From Eubacteriales bacterium (lineage in GTDB: Bacteria; Bacillota; Clostridia; Lachnospirales; Lachnospiraceae), in assembly GCA_030524715.1 (NCBI GenBank), contig JAUNGB010000054.1, forward strand, positions 1-36,772: 36,772 nt of DNA. Direction: 5' to 3'. Of this stretch, positions 15,969 to 24,056 are shown piece by piece. The stretch's first letter is position 1. Every line of letters begins with the position of its first letter. Position numbers and translations under genes: made by a program. The notes beneath the pieces were generated by a model, which saw nothing but the letters and a program-made list of their open reading frames with translations, was not told the DNA's origin and did no database searches.

Positions 15969-16020
15969 AATAAAAAATCTCCTTTTAAATTTCACTTTCA
16001 GATTTTGTTAATGTTTTTCC

Positions 16021-16076
16021 TGTAAATGATCTGTTCCCTCAAACGAACTGTTTCCTCATTTACAAGTGACATTATA
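16021..16076 (-). promoter_or_regulatory. Putative pstS promoter and leader hairpin
   Basis: A -10 TATAAT lies at 16071-16076 on the minus strand, with no good -35 (TTTTGG at the right distance), as expected for an activator-dependent Pho promoter. Just downstream, tgtaaatga (16021-16029) and tcatttaca (16056-16064) form a 9-bp stem with an inner gttc/gaac pair near the 5' end of the message. No recognised Pho box could be assigned. Confidence 0.45.
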
Positions 16077-16261
16077 AAAACCGAAAGTAAAATCCAAAAC
16101 CCTGTTACTGTAAAATATACGTAAAAGTAATTCTGCGAAGAAGAGCGGAAGCATTGTCTGTACAGAAGCGATCGCAAGGCTATGGCTGAGAATATTTACA
16201 GGATAGATTTAAATATAAAGAAAAGCAGGACACGCTGTAACCTTGTCTGCTTCAGACGCAA

Positions 16262-16295
16262 GAAAAAGCCCCGACCGGAAAATATCCGATCGGGG
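16262..16295 (-). terminator. Strong terminator at the end of the fucosidase/transglutaminase operon
   Basis: Stem ccccgaccgga (16269-16279) / tccgatcgggg (16285-16295), one mismatch, loop of five. It is followed on the minus strand by CTTTTTC. Confidence 0.88.
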
Positions 16296-16327
16296 TATTA
16301 TTCTTACATTCAAGACTCGCTCGGGAG

Positions 16328-18340
16328 TCATCCCACATCCGATATATTTGAAAGAGCCGCCTGGCGGAGTTCCATAACGATCTCCCGGCTCTCTCCTTTT
16401 TCTATCTGGAAATCATATCGTTTGGCCAGAATATTCCCGTTGGGAAGACGATTGGAAGTAAGGATCCGGTATGCTCCCGGTTCCACATCTATTTCAAGCC
16501 TGCCGTCCTTCCAGACAGCATCCCGCAGCTTCAGAGAACAGAAACCATCTGCCCCGGCCCTTGCGATGGTCCAGTTCTGAAAGCACGTCCAGAGGGTATC
16601 TCCATTTTCGATCAAAGTAATATGGGCATCCTTTTTACGTTTCTTCAGTACACGTACAAAGGCTCCTCCCGTCCAGTATTCCATCGCTCCGTCTGCCGGA
16701 TTCAGCCTTGCCGGGATTCCCAGAGTACGGGCGATGGCCACAAATAAGATCCTTCTGGATTCCCTTCCCGCCACTCCAAGCTTCAGAGCAGCCGCCGGTG
16801 TGGTATAAACGCTCAGGCGTTCCTTATCATCCTTCGCGACAATATGCTCTTCAATCCATTCCCAGATGCTGGCCGGAGTCTTGCGAAAGTCTTCCTGCTG
16901 CTCATAGGTGAAATATCCCTGAATGCTTCTGCGCCATTTTGTCAGTACCTCGTCTCCAATTCTGGGATTCCATATATATTTCAAAAACAATTCCGCAGGA
17001 TACTGATCCCTGTACACGTAAGACTCCTCGTAGTGCTCCATCAGCACCTCGGGCAGTGCGTCCAGCCTGTCCTTTTCTGATAAAACAGACATCAGCCTGT
17101 TGGCCCGTTCTGTCTTGTATCCTAAAAAGCAATCCTTCCAGAGCGGACGGAAATGCTCCGTCTTCTTGCGGCGCCTTTCCGCCGCTTCGGCCAGACGGCG
17201 GCTGTTTTCCTCTTCCTGCTCCGGTGTGGTCCGGCATTTGTTCCCTGCCGTATCCACAGGCGCATACATATCAAAATCCACCCAGAAGCCCTCTTCCGGT
17301 TCCGCACCAAGAACGCACCAGAATTCGTCCTCTTCCCTGGTATCCGCGATCAGCTCCCCGAATTCTCCCTGATATCCTGCATAAATATGGAGACTTCCCA
17401 GACCGGTTTCCATGGTTACGCTTCCGTCAGCCCCGGTCATAAGCTTTGCCACGGGGGCAAATTCGGCATAGTTCATAACCTCCGCCAAAACCTGGGCACC
17501 CTTTAGCGGGCAGCCGTCCAGATCTTCCACGTGGATGGTGATCTGCTTTGTTTTGGCGTATCTCCCAAGCTGGCTGTACATGGTATTCATTCCATCAACG
17601 CCTGCAATTCCGTTTTCGGGCTTTACGGTGTCAAACCACCGGGAATGTATTACCATGGCACGGGACGCCGCATTGGTAAACCATCCCTTATCCAATACGG
17701 CCTCCGGCTCGCAGGCTCCCAGATAATGCCATGTTCCATCACACCATGCCTCCACCCAGGCATGATTATCATCACAATGGGACCACTTGGGCACATAAAT
17801 CTGCCGTGCAGGAATCCCCACGCTTCTGAGCGCGTTTACCGTAAATCCGGATTCCTCCCCGCAGCGTCCGAAGCCGCACCGGTAAACATCCAGCGCAGAG
17901 CTCGTCCTCTCATCTGTGGACCGGTATTCAGACTCCCCAGCGCACCAGTAATTTACCTCCAGGCAGGCCTGCTCCATTCCCATTCCGGCGATCCGTTCAT
18001 TTATTCTCTTCCAGAATAACGTCCGGCACGGCCTGATCTCTTCTTCGTTTACCCGGTGATACAGCACATAATTCAGGAAAATTTCCTCCGGCATTTCCCG
18101 GCAATAGGGGGAGTTTTTCCACAGATAAACGCCCTGTAATGCATAATCCAGATAAGTGTCGAAAGAGTAGTTGCCCACGTCACTGTACGGCATATTTGCA
18201 TATAAATATTTCAATGCTACGACGACTTCCTCATTCCAGGATTCAAGCCTCTTTTTGACTTCTTCTGCCGGGCCCGGCAGGGCAAGGCAAAAGTCTTCAA
18301 ACTCCTGAAATATTCTGTCTCTGTTCTTCTCCAAAAACAT
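16328..18340 (-). CDS. Transglutaminase-fold protein, C-terminally truncated paralogue
   Basis: 670 residues, homologous over its full length to the protein encoded at 18539-20974. The transglutaminase core is at residues ~120-225 (C160 in GRCGEES, H193 in DDNHAWVEAW, with ACEPE where VDP is usual). Then come an Ig/carboxypeptidase-regulatory-like beta domain (~265-340), a linker rich in charged residues, and a second degenerate helical segment with TLGIPARLN. It stops at ISDVG, exactly where the paralogue continues into a ~143-residue thioredoxin-like domain. The last five codons and stop are supplied by a repeat (gggagtcatcccacat) that also lies downstream of the paralogue. No signal peptide, so cytosolic. 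The ATG at 18340 follows GAGGAG. Substrate unknown: peptidase, amidase or PNGase-like activity are all possible for the fold. Confidence 0.85.
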   Translation of the reverse strand: MFLEKNRDRIFQEFEDFCLALPGPAEEVKKRLESWNEEVVVALKYLYANMPYSDVGNYSFDTYLDYALQGVYLWKNSPYCREMPEEIFLNYVLYHRVNEEEIRPCRTLFWKRINERIAGMGMEQACLEVNYWCAGESEYRSTDERTSSALDVYRCGFGRCGEESGFTVNALRSVGIPARQIYVPKWSHCDDNHAWVEAWCDGTWHYLGACEPEAVLDKGWFTNAASRAMVIHSRWFDTVKPENGIAGVDGMNTMYSQLGRYAKTKQITIHVEDLDGCPLKGAQVLAEVMNYAEFAPVAKLMTGADGSVTMETGLGSLHIYAGYQGEFGELIADTREEDEFWCVLGAEPEEGFWVDFDMYAPVDTAGNKCRTTPEQEEENSRRLAEAAERRRKKTEHFRPLWKDCFLGYKTERANRLMSVLSEKDRLDALPEVLMEHYEESYVYRDQYPAELFLKYIWNPRIGDEVLTKWRRSIQGYFTYEQQEDFRKTPASIWEWIEEHIVAKDDKERLSVYTTPAAALKLGVAGRESRRILFVAIARTLGIPARLNPADGAMEYWTGGAFVRVLKKRKKDAHITLIENGDTLWTCFQNWTIARAGADGFCSLKLRDAVWKDGRLEIDVEPGAYRILTSNRLPNGNILAKRYDFQIEKGESREIVMELRQAALSNISDVG

Positions 18341-18538
18341 ATGATTCTCCTCTTACGCATTCCGCTCAGTGCATCATTGCGTTCATAAGCATAAGGTAAA
18401 GCAGAATACGAATGTCCGCTTTACATAATAAGCGCAATGCTGTACCAGTTTCTTAATTTTCAGGCATACTCTCATATCCGGACTAGCCGCCTATAGAGGC
18501 GGGAGTCATCCCACATCTGATATATAACCGTCAAAAAT
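18341..18538. repeat. Repeat-rich gap between the two transglutaminase-fold genes
   Basis: 198 bp made largely of small repeats. First, an outer imperfect inverted repeat (gcatcattgcgttcat near 18372 / ataagcgcaatgctgtac near 18429), whose right half resembles 36687-36703. Second, nested inside it, a hairpin (18397-18425, arms gtaaagcaga/tccgctttac) recurs at 31535-31560 in reverse orientation. Third, attttcaggcatactct (18457-18473) resembles the right arm of the palindromic element. Fourth, at 18487-18502, is hairpin ccgcct-atag-aggcgg followed by gggagtcatcccacat and tgatatat. No gene is seen. Confidence 0.7.
18487..18525. repeat. ccgcct/aggcgg hairpin with gggagtcat tail
   Basis: Hairpin ccgcct-atag-aggcgg followed by gagtcatcccacatctgata. 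The tail recurs at 16323-16349, where it encodes the end of the truncated paralogue. Hairpin plus tail recur inverted at 25388-25413 upstream of the fucosidase. Confidence 0.75.
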
Positions 18539-20974
18539 TCAGCTCTTCAATATCCTCATAACCATATCCGCCATCCCTACGGAATAACCGCTGGCGGCAA
18601 ACATTCCTTCCGCTGCTCCGTCCGTAACCACCACCAGAGGAAGCTTATCCGGAGCCACATACATCCTTCTTGCAGTCATCTCCAGATCCTTTCCGAAAAT
18701 ATCATAGAATACCTTTACATCCGGCAGCGCCTTCCTGCATCTGGAAAGTGTGGGATCGCTTAAATCTTCCGGTCCGCGGACAATGAACAGAAGCTGTTCC
18801 TGACACTGCCTGTACTCATTCTGCATTTCCACAAGCTCATTTAAAATATGCTCTGTGGGTTCCTTGCTTACCTCCAGCCAGATGAGCACCCTTCTGCCTT
18901 CGGCAGTCAGTTCACCGACAGAATGGGCGGCGCCGTCCATATCGGTCAGGTCATAGTCAGGAATGCTGTTGCGCTGCAGCATATCTGCCAGGCAGGCATC
19001 CCGCAGCTTTAGCTCCGCCTCTTTATGCTCGCCCTTTTCGATCCGAAGGTCATACTGTTTGGCAAAAATGTTTCCTGTAGGAAGCCGGTTGGCAGTAATG
19101 ACCCTGTATTCCCCCGGTTCCACATCCAGCTCCAGACGCCCCTGTTCCAGACGGACATCCCACATATTCAGAGGATAGTAGCCGTCTTCCTCCAATTTGG
19201 CAATGGACCAGTTCTGGAAGCATCCCCAGGTAAGATCCTTATCTCCTTTAAGGGTAATATAGGCTCCCTTCTCCGCTTCCTTTAACACTCTTACAAAACG
19301 TCCATCCTTCCAGTATTCCATCGCTTTGTCCACAGTATTCACTCTTGCGGGAATACCCAGAGTTCTTGCGATTGCCACAAACAGCACACGTCTTGACTTC
19401 TTTTCTGCAAATCCAAGCCTGAGAGCCGCCGCCGGAACCGTATACACAGTCATACGCTCCCGCTTTGTTCTGGATTTCATGTTCTCTTCGATCCACTTCC
19501 AGATTTCGGACGGTTCTCTCCGGAAAAGTTCTTTTTGCTCAGGGCTGAAATATTCCCTGATCGCCCGGCGCCATTTTGTCAGCACCTCTGTCTCAACCCT
19601 GGGGTTCCATATATATGGAAGAAAAATCTCTCCTGGATACTGCCCTTCATAGGCCAGCGATTCCTCATAGTGCTCCATGAGAATCTCCGGATCGGCATCC
19701 TGTCTGTCCTTTTCGGATAACACTGCCATATATTCCTTTGCTTTTTCCGGCTGGTCAGGCAGGAAAGCATCCATCCAGCGAGGACGGTAGGCTTCTGTTT
19801 TTTTTCTGCGGATTTCCGCGGCCTCTGCAACACGGCGGTTATTTTCCTTTTCCTGTTCCTTTGAAACATACTTCTGTTCCTTTACAGAGTCAGCAGGCGC
19901 CGTCATGTCAAAATCCATCCATACCTCATTTGGTTTCTGTTCCCCGAGAATACAACGGCAGGTGTCCGAATCCTTTGTATTGATCAGACACTCCCCATAT
20001 TCTCCCTGATAAGATGCGAACAGATGCAGGCTTCCCAGCCCTGTTTCCAGTTCCGCAGTTCCGTCTGCTCCTGTAAACATTCTGGCAATGGGGCCGAACG
20101 CGGAATAATTCAGCACCTCCACCAGAATCTTAGCACCCTCCACAGGGCAGCCGTCCAGATCCTCCACACGAACCGTAATGGTCTTCGTGTCCGCATAACG
20201 CGAAAGCTGATTTCTGATAACCGCAATGTCTTCTGAACCCATTGCCTTTTCGCCGCTGTAATTACAAAAGTTTCGTGACTGTACCATCATAGCACGGGAA
20301 GACGCATTCGTAAACCACCCTTTATCCAAAACAGCCTCCGGTTCGCAGGCGCCCAGATAATGCCACTCACCGTCGCACCATACTTCTACCCATGCATGGT
20401 TGTCATCGCAGTGGGCCCACAGAGGCGCATAAACCTGACGGGCCGGAATCCCCACGCTCCGAAGGGCATTTACAGTAAATACCGACTCTTCTCCGCACCG
20501 TCCGTATCCCTTCTGATAGGCATCCCAGGCGGAGCTTGTCCGTGCGTCCGTGGCCTGATAAGTCATCTCCTGAGCACACCAGTAGTTTATTTCAAGGATG
20601 GCATTTTTCATATCCATTCCGGCGATCCTGCCCGCAAGCTTCTCATGGAAAAATTTCCGGCAGGGCTTGATCTCTTCTTCATTAACCCGATAATGCAGTA
20701 CGTCCTCCAGAAAAATCCCTTCCGGTATCCCCTGACAATAAGGGGAATTTTCCCAAAGATAAACGCCGTGCTGCGCATAATCAAGATATGCTGCGAAGGA
20801 ATAATTGCCTGCGTCGCTGTAAGGCATGCTGCCATAATAAAATTTCATTACCAGGGCTGTTTTGTCATCCAAAGCGCCAAGCTCCTGTTTGATTTCCCGG
20901 GAAAGGCCGGGCAGGCTGCGGCAAAACTCTTCAAATTCCTGATTGATCCTGTCTCTGCTATTTTCCAAAAACAT
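18539..20974 (-). CDS. Transglutaminase-fold protein with C-terminal thioredoxin-like domain
   Basis: 811 residues, no signal peptide. Helical N-terminal domain (1-115), transglutaminase/Cys-protease core (~120-230: C160 in GRCGEES, H193 in CDDNHAWVEVW, and E211 in ACEPE where Asp is usual), an Ig or carboxypeptidase-regulatory-like beta domain (~265-345: VEDLDGCPVEGAKILVEV, GADGTAELETGLGSL), a charged helical linker, and a second TLGIPARVN-containing segment (~530-600). A thioredoxin/peroxiredoxin-like domain (669-811, IPDYDLTDMDG..RVLIWLEVSKEP) follows; the usual Cys pair is replaced by SKEP, so it is not a redox enzyme. The ATG at 20974 follows AAAGGAG. It lies 42 bp after cutC in the operon. 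The fold covers peptidases, amidases and peptide:N-glycanases; which reaction it performs is unknown. Confidence 0.88.
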   Translation of the reverse strand: MFLENSRDRINQEFEEFCRSLPGLSREIKQELGALDDKTALVMKFYYGSMPYSDAGNYSFAAYLDYAQHGVYLWENSPYCQGIPEGIFLEDVLHYRVNEEEIKPCRKFFHEKLAGRIAGMDMKNAILEINYWCAQEMTYQATDARTSSAWDAYQKGYGRCGEESVFTVNALRSVGIPARQVYAPLWAHCDDNHAWVEVWCDGEWHYLGACEPEAVLDKGWFTNASSRAMMVQSRNFCNYSGEKAMGSEDIAVIRNQLSRYADTKTITVRVEDLDGCPVEGAKILVEVLNYSAFGPIARMFTGADGTAELETGLGSLHLFASYQGEYGECLINTKDSDTCRCILGEQKPNEVWMDFDMTAPADSVKEQKYVSKEQEKENNRRVAEAAEIRRKKTEAYRPRWMDAFLPDQPEKAKEYMAVLSEKDRQDADPEILMEHYEESLAYEGQYPGEIFLPYIWNPRVETEVLTKWRRAIREYFSPEQKELFRREPSEIWKWIEENMKSRTKRERMTVYTVPAAALRLGFAEKKSRRVLFVAIARTLGIPARVNTVDKAMEYWKDGRFVRVLKEAEKGAYITLKGDKDLTWGCFQNWSIAKLEEDGYYPLNMWDVRLEQGRLELDVEPGEYRVITANRLPTGNIFAKQYDLRIEKGEHKEAELKLRDACLADMLQRNSIPDYDLTDMDGAAHSVGELTAEGRRVLIWLEVSKEPTEHILNELVEMQNEYRQCQEQLLFIVRGPEDLSDPTLSRCRKALPDVKVFYDIFGKDLEMTARRMYVAPDKLPLVVVTDGAAEGMFAASGYSVGMADMVMRILKS

Positions 20975-21016
20975 GTGGCATTCTCCTTTTCTGTATCGTA
21001 ACATGATGAAACTTCC

Positions 21017-21763
21017 TTACAGGCTTTCCAGTACCTGGCACGCCTGGCGGATCTTTTCTTCCTGGGTTCTGATGATCTCAAATTCACTGATCGAGGCTAC
21101 CCCCATGCTCACCCCCTCTTTACGGTAAACCATCCGGCTTTCCAGATTCTGTTTGCCGGACATATGAAAAGCATGTGCCCCGGTGTAGGGCTGGATCCGG
21201 CGGATCGTATCCGCATCCACTCCGCTTCCCACCTGAATGGTGATCTTTCCCTCTTCCCGCTCTACAAGCTTTTTCAGCATATCCTTGCCCTCCAGACAAT
21301 AGTTTTTCTGCCCGGAGGTAAGGATCGTAGCAATTCCCAGTTCCTTTGCCTGCTCCATGGCTTCCAGAGGATCCGCGCATACATCGAACGCCCTGTGAAG
21401 GGTTACGGACATATCCCCCGCTTCCTCCATCAAAGCCTTCATCTGCTCCATATTCAGAGTTCCGTCAGGCTTCAGGATACCGATAACGACCCCGTTCGCC
21501 CCAAGCTTCCTGAAATTGCGCACCTCCCTCCGGATAATCCGGAATTCGTAATCCGTATAGCAAAAATCCCCAAAGCGCGGGCGGATCAAAATATGGGTGC
21601 AGATATCCGAATGCTCCCGTATTTCCTGAAAAAGGCACGGGCTTGGGGTAGTTCCCCCGATAATCAGACTCCCGCACAATTCAATTCTTGACGCCCCGCC
21701 GTTCTGCGCCGCAAGCGCGGACTCCACAGAATCCACACAAGCCTCCAAAATATAGTTTTCCAT
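21017..21763 (-). CDS. cutC: CutC family TIM-barrel protein
   Basis: 248 residues of CutC type: ACVDSVESALAAQNGGASRIELC at the N-terminus, LIRPRFGDFCYTDYEF, NGVVIGILKPDGTLN, VTLHRAFDVCADP and ILTSGQ. CutC was first linked to copper tolerance, but its biochemical activity is unsettled and many homologues sit in catabolic operons, as here. The ATG at 21763 is preceded by GAGAGGGG; the frame also runs 12 codons upstream into the end of the aminopeptidase gene, which ends 16 bp before this start. Cytosolic. No copper regulator or ATPase is nearby, so a copper role is not supported by context. Confidence 0.93.
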   Translation of the reverse strand: MENYILEACVDSVESALAAQNGGASRIELCGSLIIGGTTPSPCLFQEIREHSDICTHILIRPRFGDFCYTDYEFRIIRREVRNFRKLGANGVVIGILKPDGTLNMEQMKALMEEAGDMSVTLHRAFDVCADPLEAMEQAKELGIATILTSGQKNYCLEGKDMLKKLVEREEGKITIQVGSGVDADTIRRIQPYTGAHAFHMSGKQNLESRMVYRKEGVSMGVASISEFEIIRTQEEKIRQACQVLESL

Positions 21764-21779
21764 TGTAACAACCCCTCTC

Positions 21780-23072
21780 TTACCTTCTGTCTCCGGCACA
21801 TAGATAATACATACTGGTCAGCCCGGCCCCGCTTGCTCCTGTGCTCTGATATTCAAATACAGGCGGATCTACCCAGGCAGTCCCCGCAATATCCAGATGC
21901 AGCCACGGCGCCTGCTCCGCAAACCTGCGGATAAACAGCCCTGCCGTGATACTTCCTGCAAACCTTCCCCCGGTGTTCTTTACATCTGCAATATCACTGT
22001 CGATCAGCTTCTCGTATTCATCATAGATGGGAAAACGCAGATAGCGCTCTCCCGACTTTTCATAGGCGCGTTCAAAATCCCTGCAGAATTCCTCGTTGTC
22101 GCACAGCATACCAGCCGCGCCAAATCCCAGACAGGAGCACACGCAGCCTGTCAGGGTGGCGATATCCAGAACCCTGTACGCATGTTCCCCGCGTACGGCG
22201 TAGGTCACGGAATCCGCCAGGATCAGCCGCCCTTCCGCATCCGTATTTAAAATCTCGATGGTTTTGCCGCTGTAGGAGGTGATCACATCCCCCGGAAGCA
22301 GGGAACCGTCGGACAGCCTGTTTTCTACCATGGGGATCACCCCGGTCACGTTGACAGGAATCCTGTTCTTTGCCAGCGCATACACCGCGCCCGCCACTGC
22401 TGCCCCGCCGGCCATGTCTCCCTTGATCCCACTCATGGAGGAAGCGGGCTTCAGGCAATAGCCGCCTGTATCGCAGGTAACTCCCTTGCCCACCAGGGCG
22501 GTGATCCTGTCGTCACAGGGATTTCCTTTATAACGGATAATGCACAGGTATGGATCGTACGCGCTGCTTAACCCTATGCTCAGTATTGCGTTCATTCCCA
22601 GTTCCTTCATCTTATCCTTGTCCAGGATTTCCACCTCTACATTTACTTCCTCAGTCAGGCGGGAAAAAAGCTGCCGCACCTCCCGGGCGAAATCCCCCGG
22701 CCTTAAAAGGTTCCCGGGACGGTTTGTCATATCCCTTGTCCAGAAAATACCCTCAACAAGCGTTTCCGTTTCTTTTACAATATTTTCCGCCTCGGCAGGA
22801 AGCCCTGTAAGCTCAATGCTCCATTCCTTTCTCGGAACGACGGGATAACGCTCCGGCTCAAAGGTTCCCAGAAGCATTCCCTCTACGGCGTCGCTTACAT
22901 AGGAGCATCCCTTTTTTTCTATAAGCTCTGTCAGATCTGCGGAAAATTCTGTCCCCTCCAGTTCTTTTACTGCCTTTGCATAAAGCTCTTTTATCTGTAC
23001 TCTGTCCGTGAATCCGGCAGTGTAGTCAACGGGCAAAACCGGAAGGCTGCTTGCCTTGACTAATCGTATCAT
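21780..23072 (-). CDS. M17 family leucyl aminopeptidase
   Basis: 430 residues, shorter than PepA (~500) because the N-terminal domain is reduced; the catalytic domain (~110-430) is complete. Metal ligands K196, D201, D219, D278 and E280, and catalytic K208 and R282, keep exactly the relative spacing of the bovine lens enzyme (K250, D255, D273, D332, E334; K262, R336). The motif NTDAEGRLILAD is present. It releases N-terminal amino acids from peptides in the cytosol; M17 enzymes also cleave Cys-Gly. The ATG at 23072 has AAGAGG upstream. It lies 58 bp after deoR and 16 bp before cutC, so is surely cotranscribed. Confidence 0.95.
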   Translation of the reverse strand: MIRLVKASSLPVLPVDYTAGFTDRVQIKELYAKAVKELEGTEFSADLTELIEKKGCSYVSDAVEGMLLGTFEPERYPVVPRKEWSIELTGLPAEAENIVKETETLVEGIFWTRDMTNRPGNLLRPGDFAREVRQLFSRLTEEVNVEVEILDKDKMKELGMNAILSIGLSSAYDPYLCIIRYKGNPCDDRITALVGKGVTCDTGGYCLKPASSMSGIKGDMAGGAAVAGAVYALAKNRIPVNVTGVIPMVENRLSDGSLLPGDVITSYSGKTIEILNTDAEGRLILADSVTYAVRGEHAYRVLDIATLTGCVCSCLGFGAAGMLCDNEEFCRDFERAYEKSGERYLRFPIYDEYEKLIDSDIADVKNTGGRFAGSITAGLFIRRFAEQAPWLHLDIAGTAWVDPPVFEYQSTGASGAGLTSMYYLCAGDRR

Positions 23073-23130
23073 TACCTATTCCTCTTTTCCTCTTATATTA
23101 ATTATTTTATTAATGATTTTTGTATATTTA

Positions 23131-23892
23131 TCAGTATAGCTGCACTCCGGCAGATTCCAGCGTTCCAATGGCGGCAGGATCCGGAGCCTTGTCTGTTATA
23201 ATACCATCTATATCGTCAAAATGGGCAAATTTATAAGAATCATTAAAATAAAATTTGTCTCTCTCCATTACTAAATAAATATGTCTGCTGCTGGAGATCG
23301 CGGCTTTTTTGGTCATTCCGTCCTCCACCCCGAAGGTCGTAACGGACATATCGGTCATATCCAGCCCGCAGGTTCCGATAAACGCCCTGTCAAAGCTGTA
23401 CTGCCTGATCACTTCGATGGCAGCGGAACCCATGAATCCGTTTACGGTGCGGTACATGATTCCCCCGGTACCCACAGCCGTAATAGCAGAGGATGTGGCA
23501 AGTATCTGCAGAATATCGATCATATTGCTTACGACCACAATGCGCCTGCCCGACTCTGCCAGAAGCTTTGCCAGCTTGATATTGCTGGTGGAAATATCAA
23601 GGAAAATGGTTTCGTTATCCTTGATCAGCTTAAAGGCCTTCTGGGCTATGATATCCTTTTTTTCTACATTGACGCTCCTGCGGTCAATAACATCCCTGTC
23701 CAGCGGATAATCTCCTGATAAAATAGCTCCTCCGTAGGTGCGTTTCAGGTGGCCTCCCTTTTCCAGCGTTTTCAGATCCTTGCGTATACAGTCGTCCGTC
23801 ACGTGAAATTCCTCACTTAAGGAACGCACTTTGACCTTCCCGTATTCGCGGAGCATCTGCAGGATCGCTTCCTGTCTTTCTTCCGTAAACAT
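23131..23892 (-). CDS. DeoR family transcriptional regulator
   Basis: 253 residues: N-terminal DeoR winged helix (1-57; EERQEAILQMLREYGKVKVRSLSEEF, recognition region VTDDCIRKDLKTLEKGGHLKRTYGGA) and a C-terminal sugar-phosphate-sensing domain (~75-250; FLDISTSNIKLAKLL, VVVSNMIDIL, GTGGIMYR, DRAFIGTCGLD). Members repress sugar or nucleoside catabolic operons until a phosphorylated intermediate appears. Its place directly after the fucosidase suggests control of this operon and perhaps of the divergent importer. GGGAGG precedes the ATG at 23892. The usual GSS/GST phosphate loop reads DISTSN, a slight variant. Confidence 0.94.
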   Translation of the reverse strand: MFTEERQEAILQMLREYGKVKVRSLSEEFHVTDDCIRKDLKTLEKGGHLKRTYGGAILSGDYPLDRDVIDRRSVNVEKKDIIAQKAFKLIKDNETIFLDISTSNIKLAKLLAESGRRIVVVSNMIDILQILATSSAITAVGTGGIMYRTVNGFMGSAAIEVIRQYSFDRAFIGTCGLDMTDMSVTTFGVEDGMTKKAAISSSRHIYLVMERDKFYFNDSYKFAHFDDIDGIITDKAPDPAAIGTLESAGVQLY

Positions 23893-23944
23893 ATTTTCCC
23901 TCCCATCATACCTTCTCCTGGCAATTATATGTTGTCAGCCCCCC

Positions 23945-24030
23945 AGAGCGTGTTTGAAAATTTATTTCCGCAATCTGCATCCCCCACTTTGTGGAATACA
24001 TCTTGCAGAAAGTAATTTTCAAACACTCTC
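23945..24030. repeat. Interspersed palindromic element, copy D
   Basis: Left arm gagcgtgtttgaaaatt (23946-23962) and right arm aattttcaaacactctc (24014-24030) pair at 16 of 17 positions. The core matches copy A over about 40 bases. It fills most of the 164-bp gap between the fucosidase and deoR genes. Confidence 0.9.
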
Positions 24031-24056
24031 CAGCCTTGCAGTTACTGCAAGGCACG

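Noticed and set aside
18341-18538. Gap between transglutaminase-fold genes considered as an IS remnant
   Set aside because: No transposase fragment in any frame and no clear target duplication. Only small palindromic repeats are seen.
21017-21763. cutC as evidence for a copper-resistance locus
   Set aside because: No copper ATPase, CopY or CsoR nearby. The context is catabolic enzymes.
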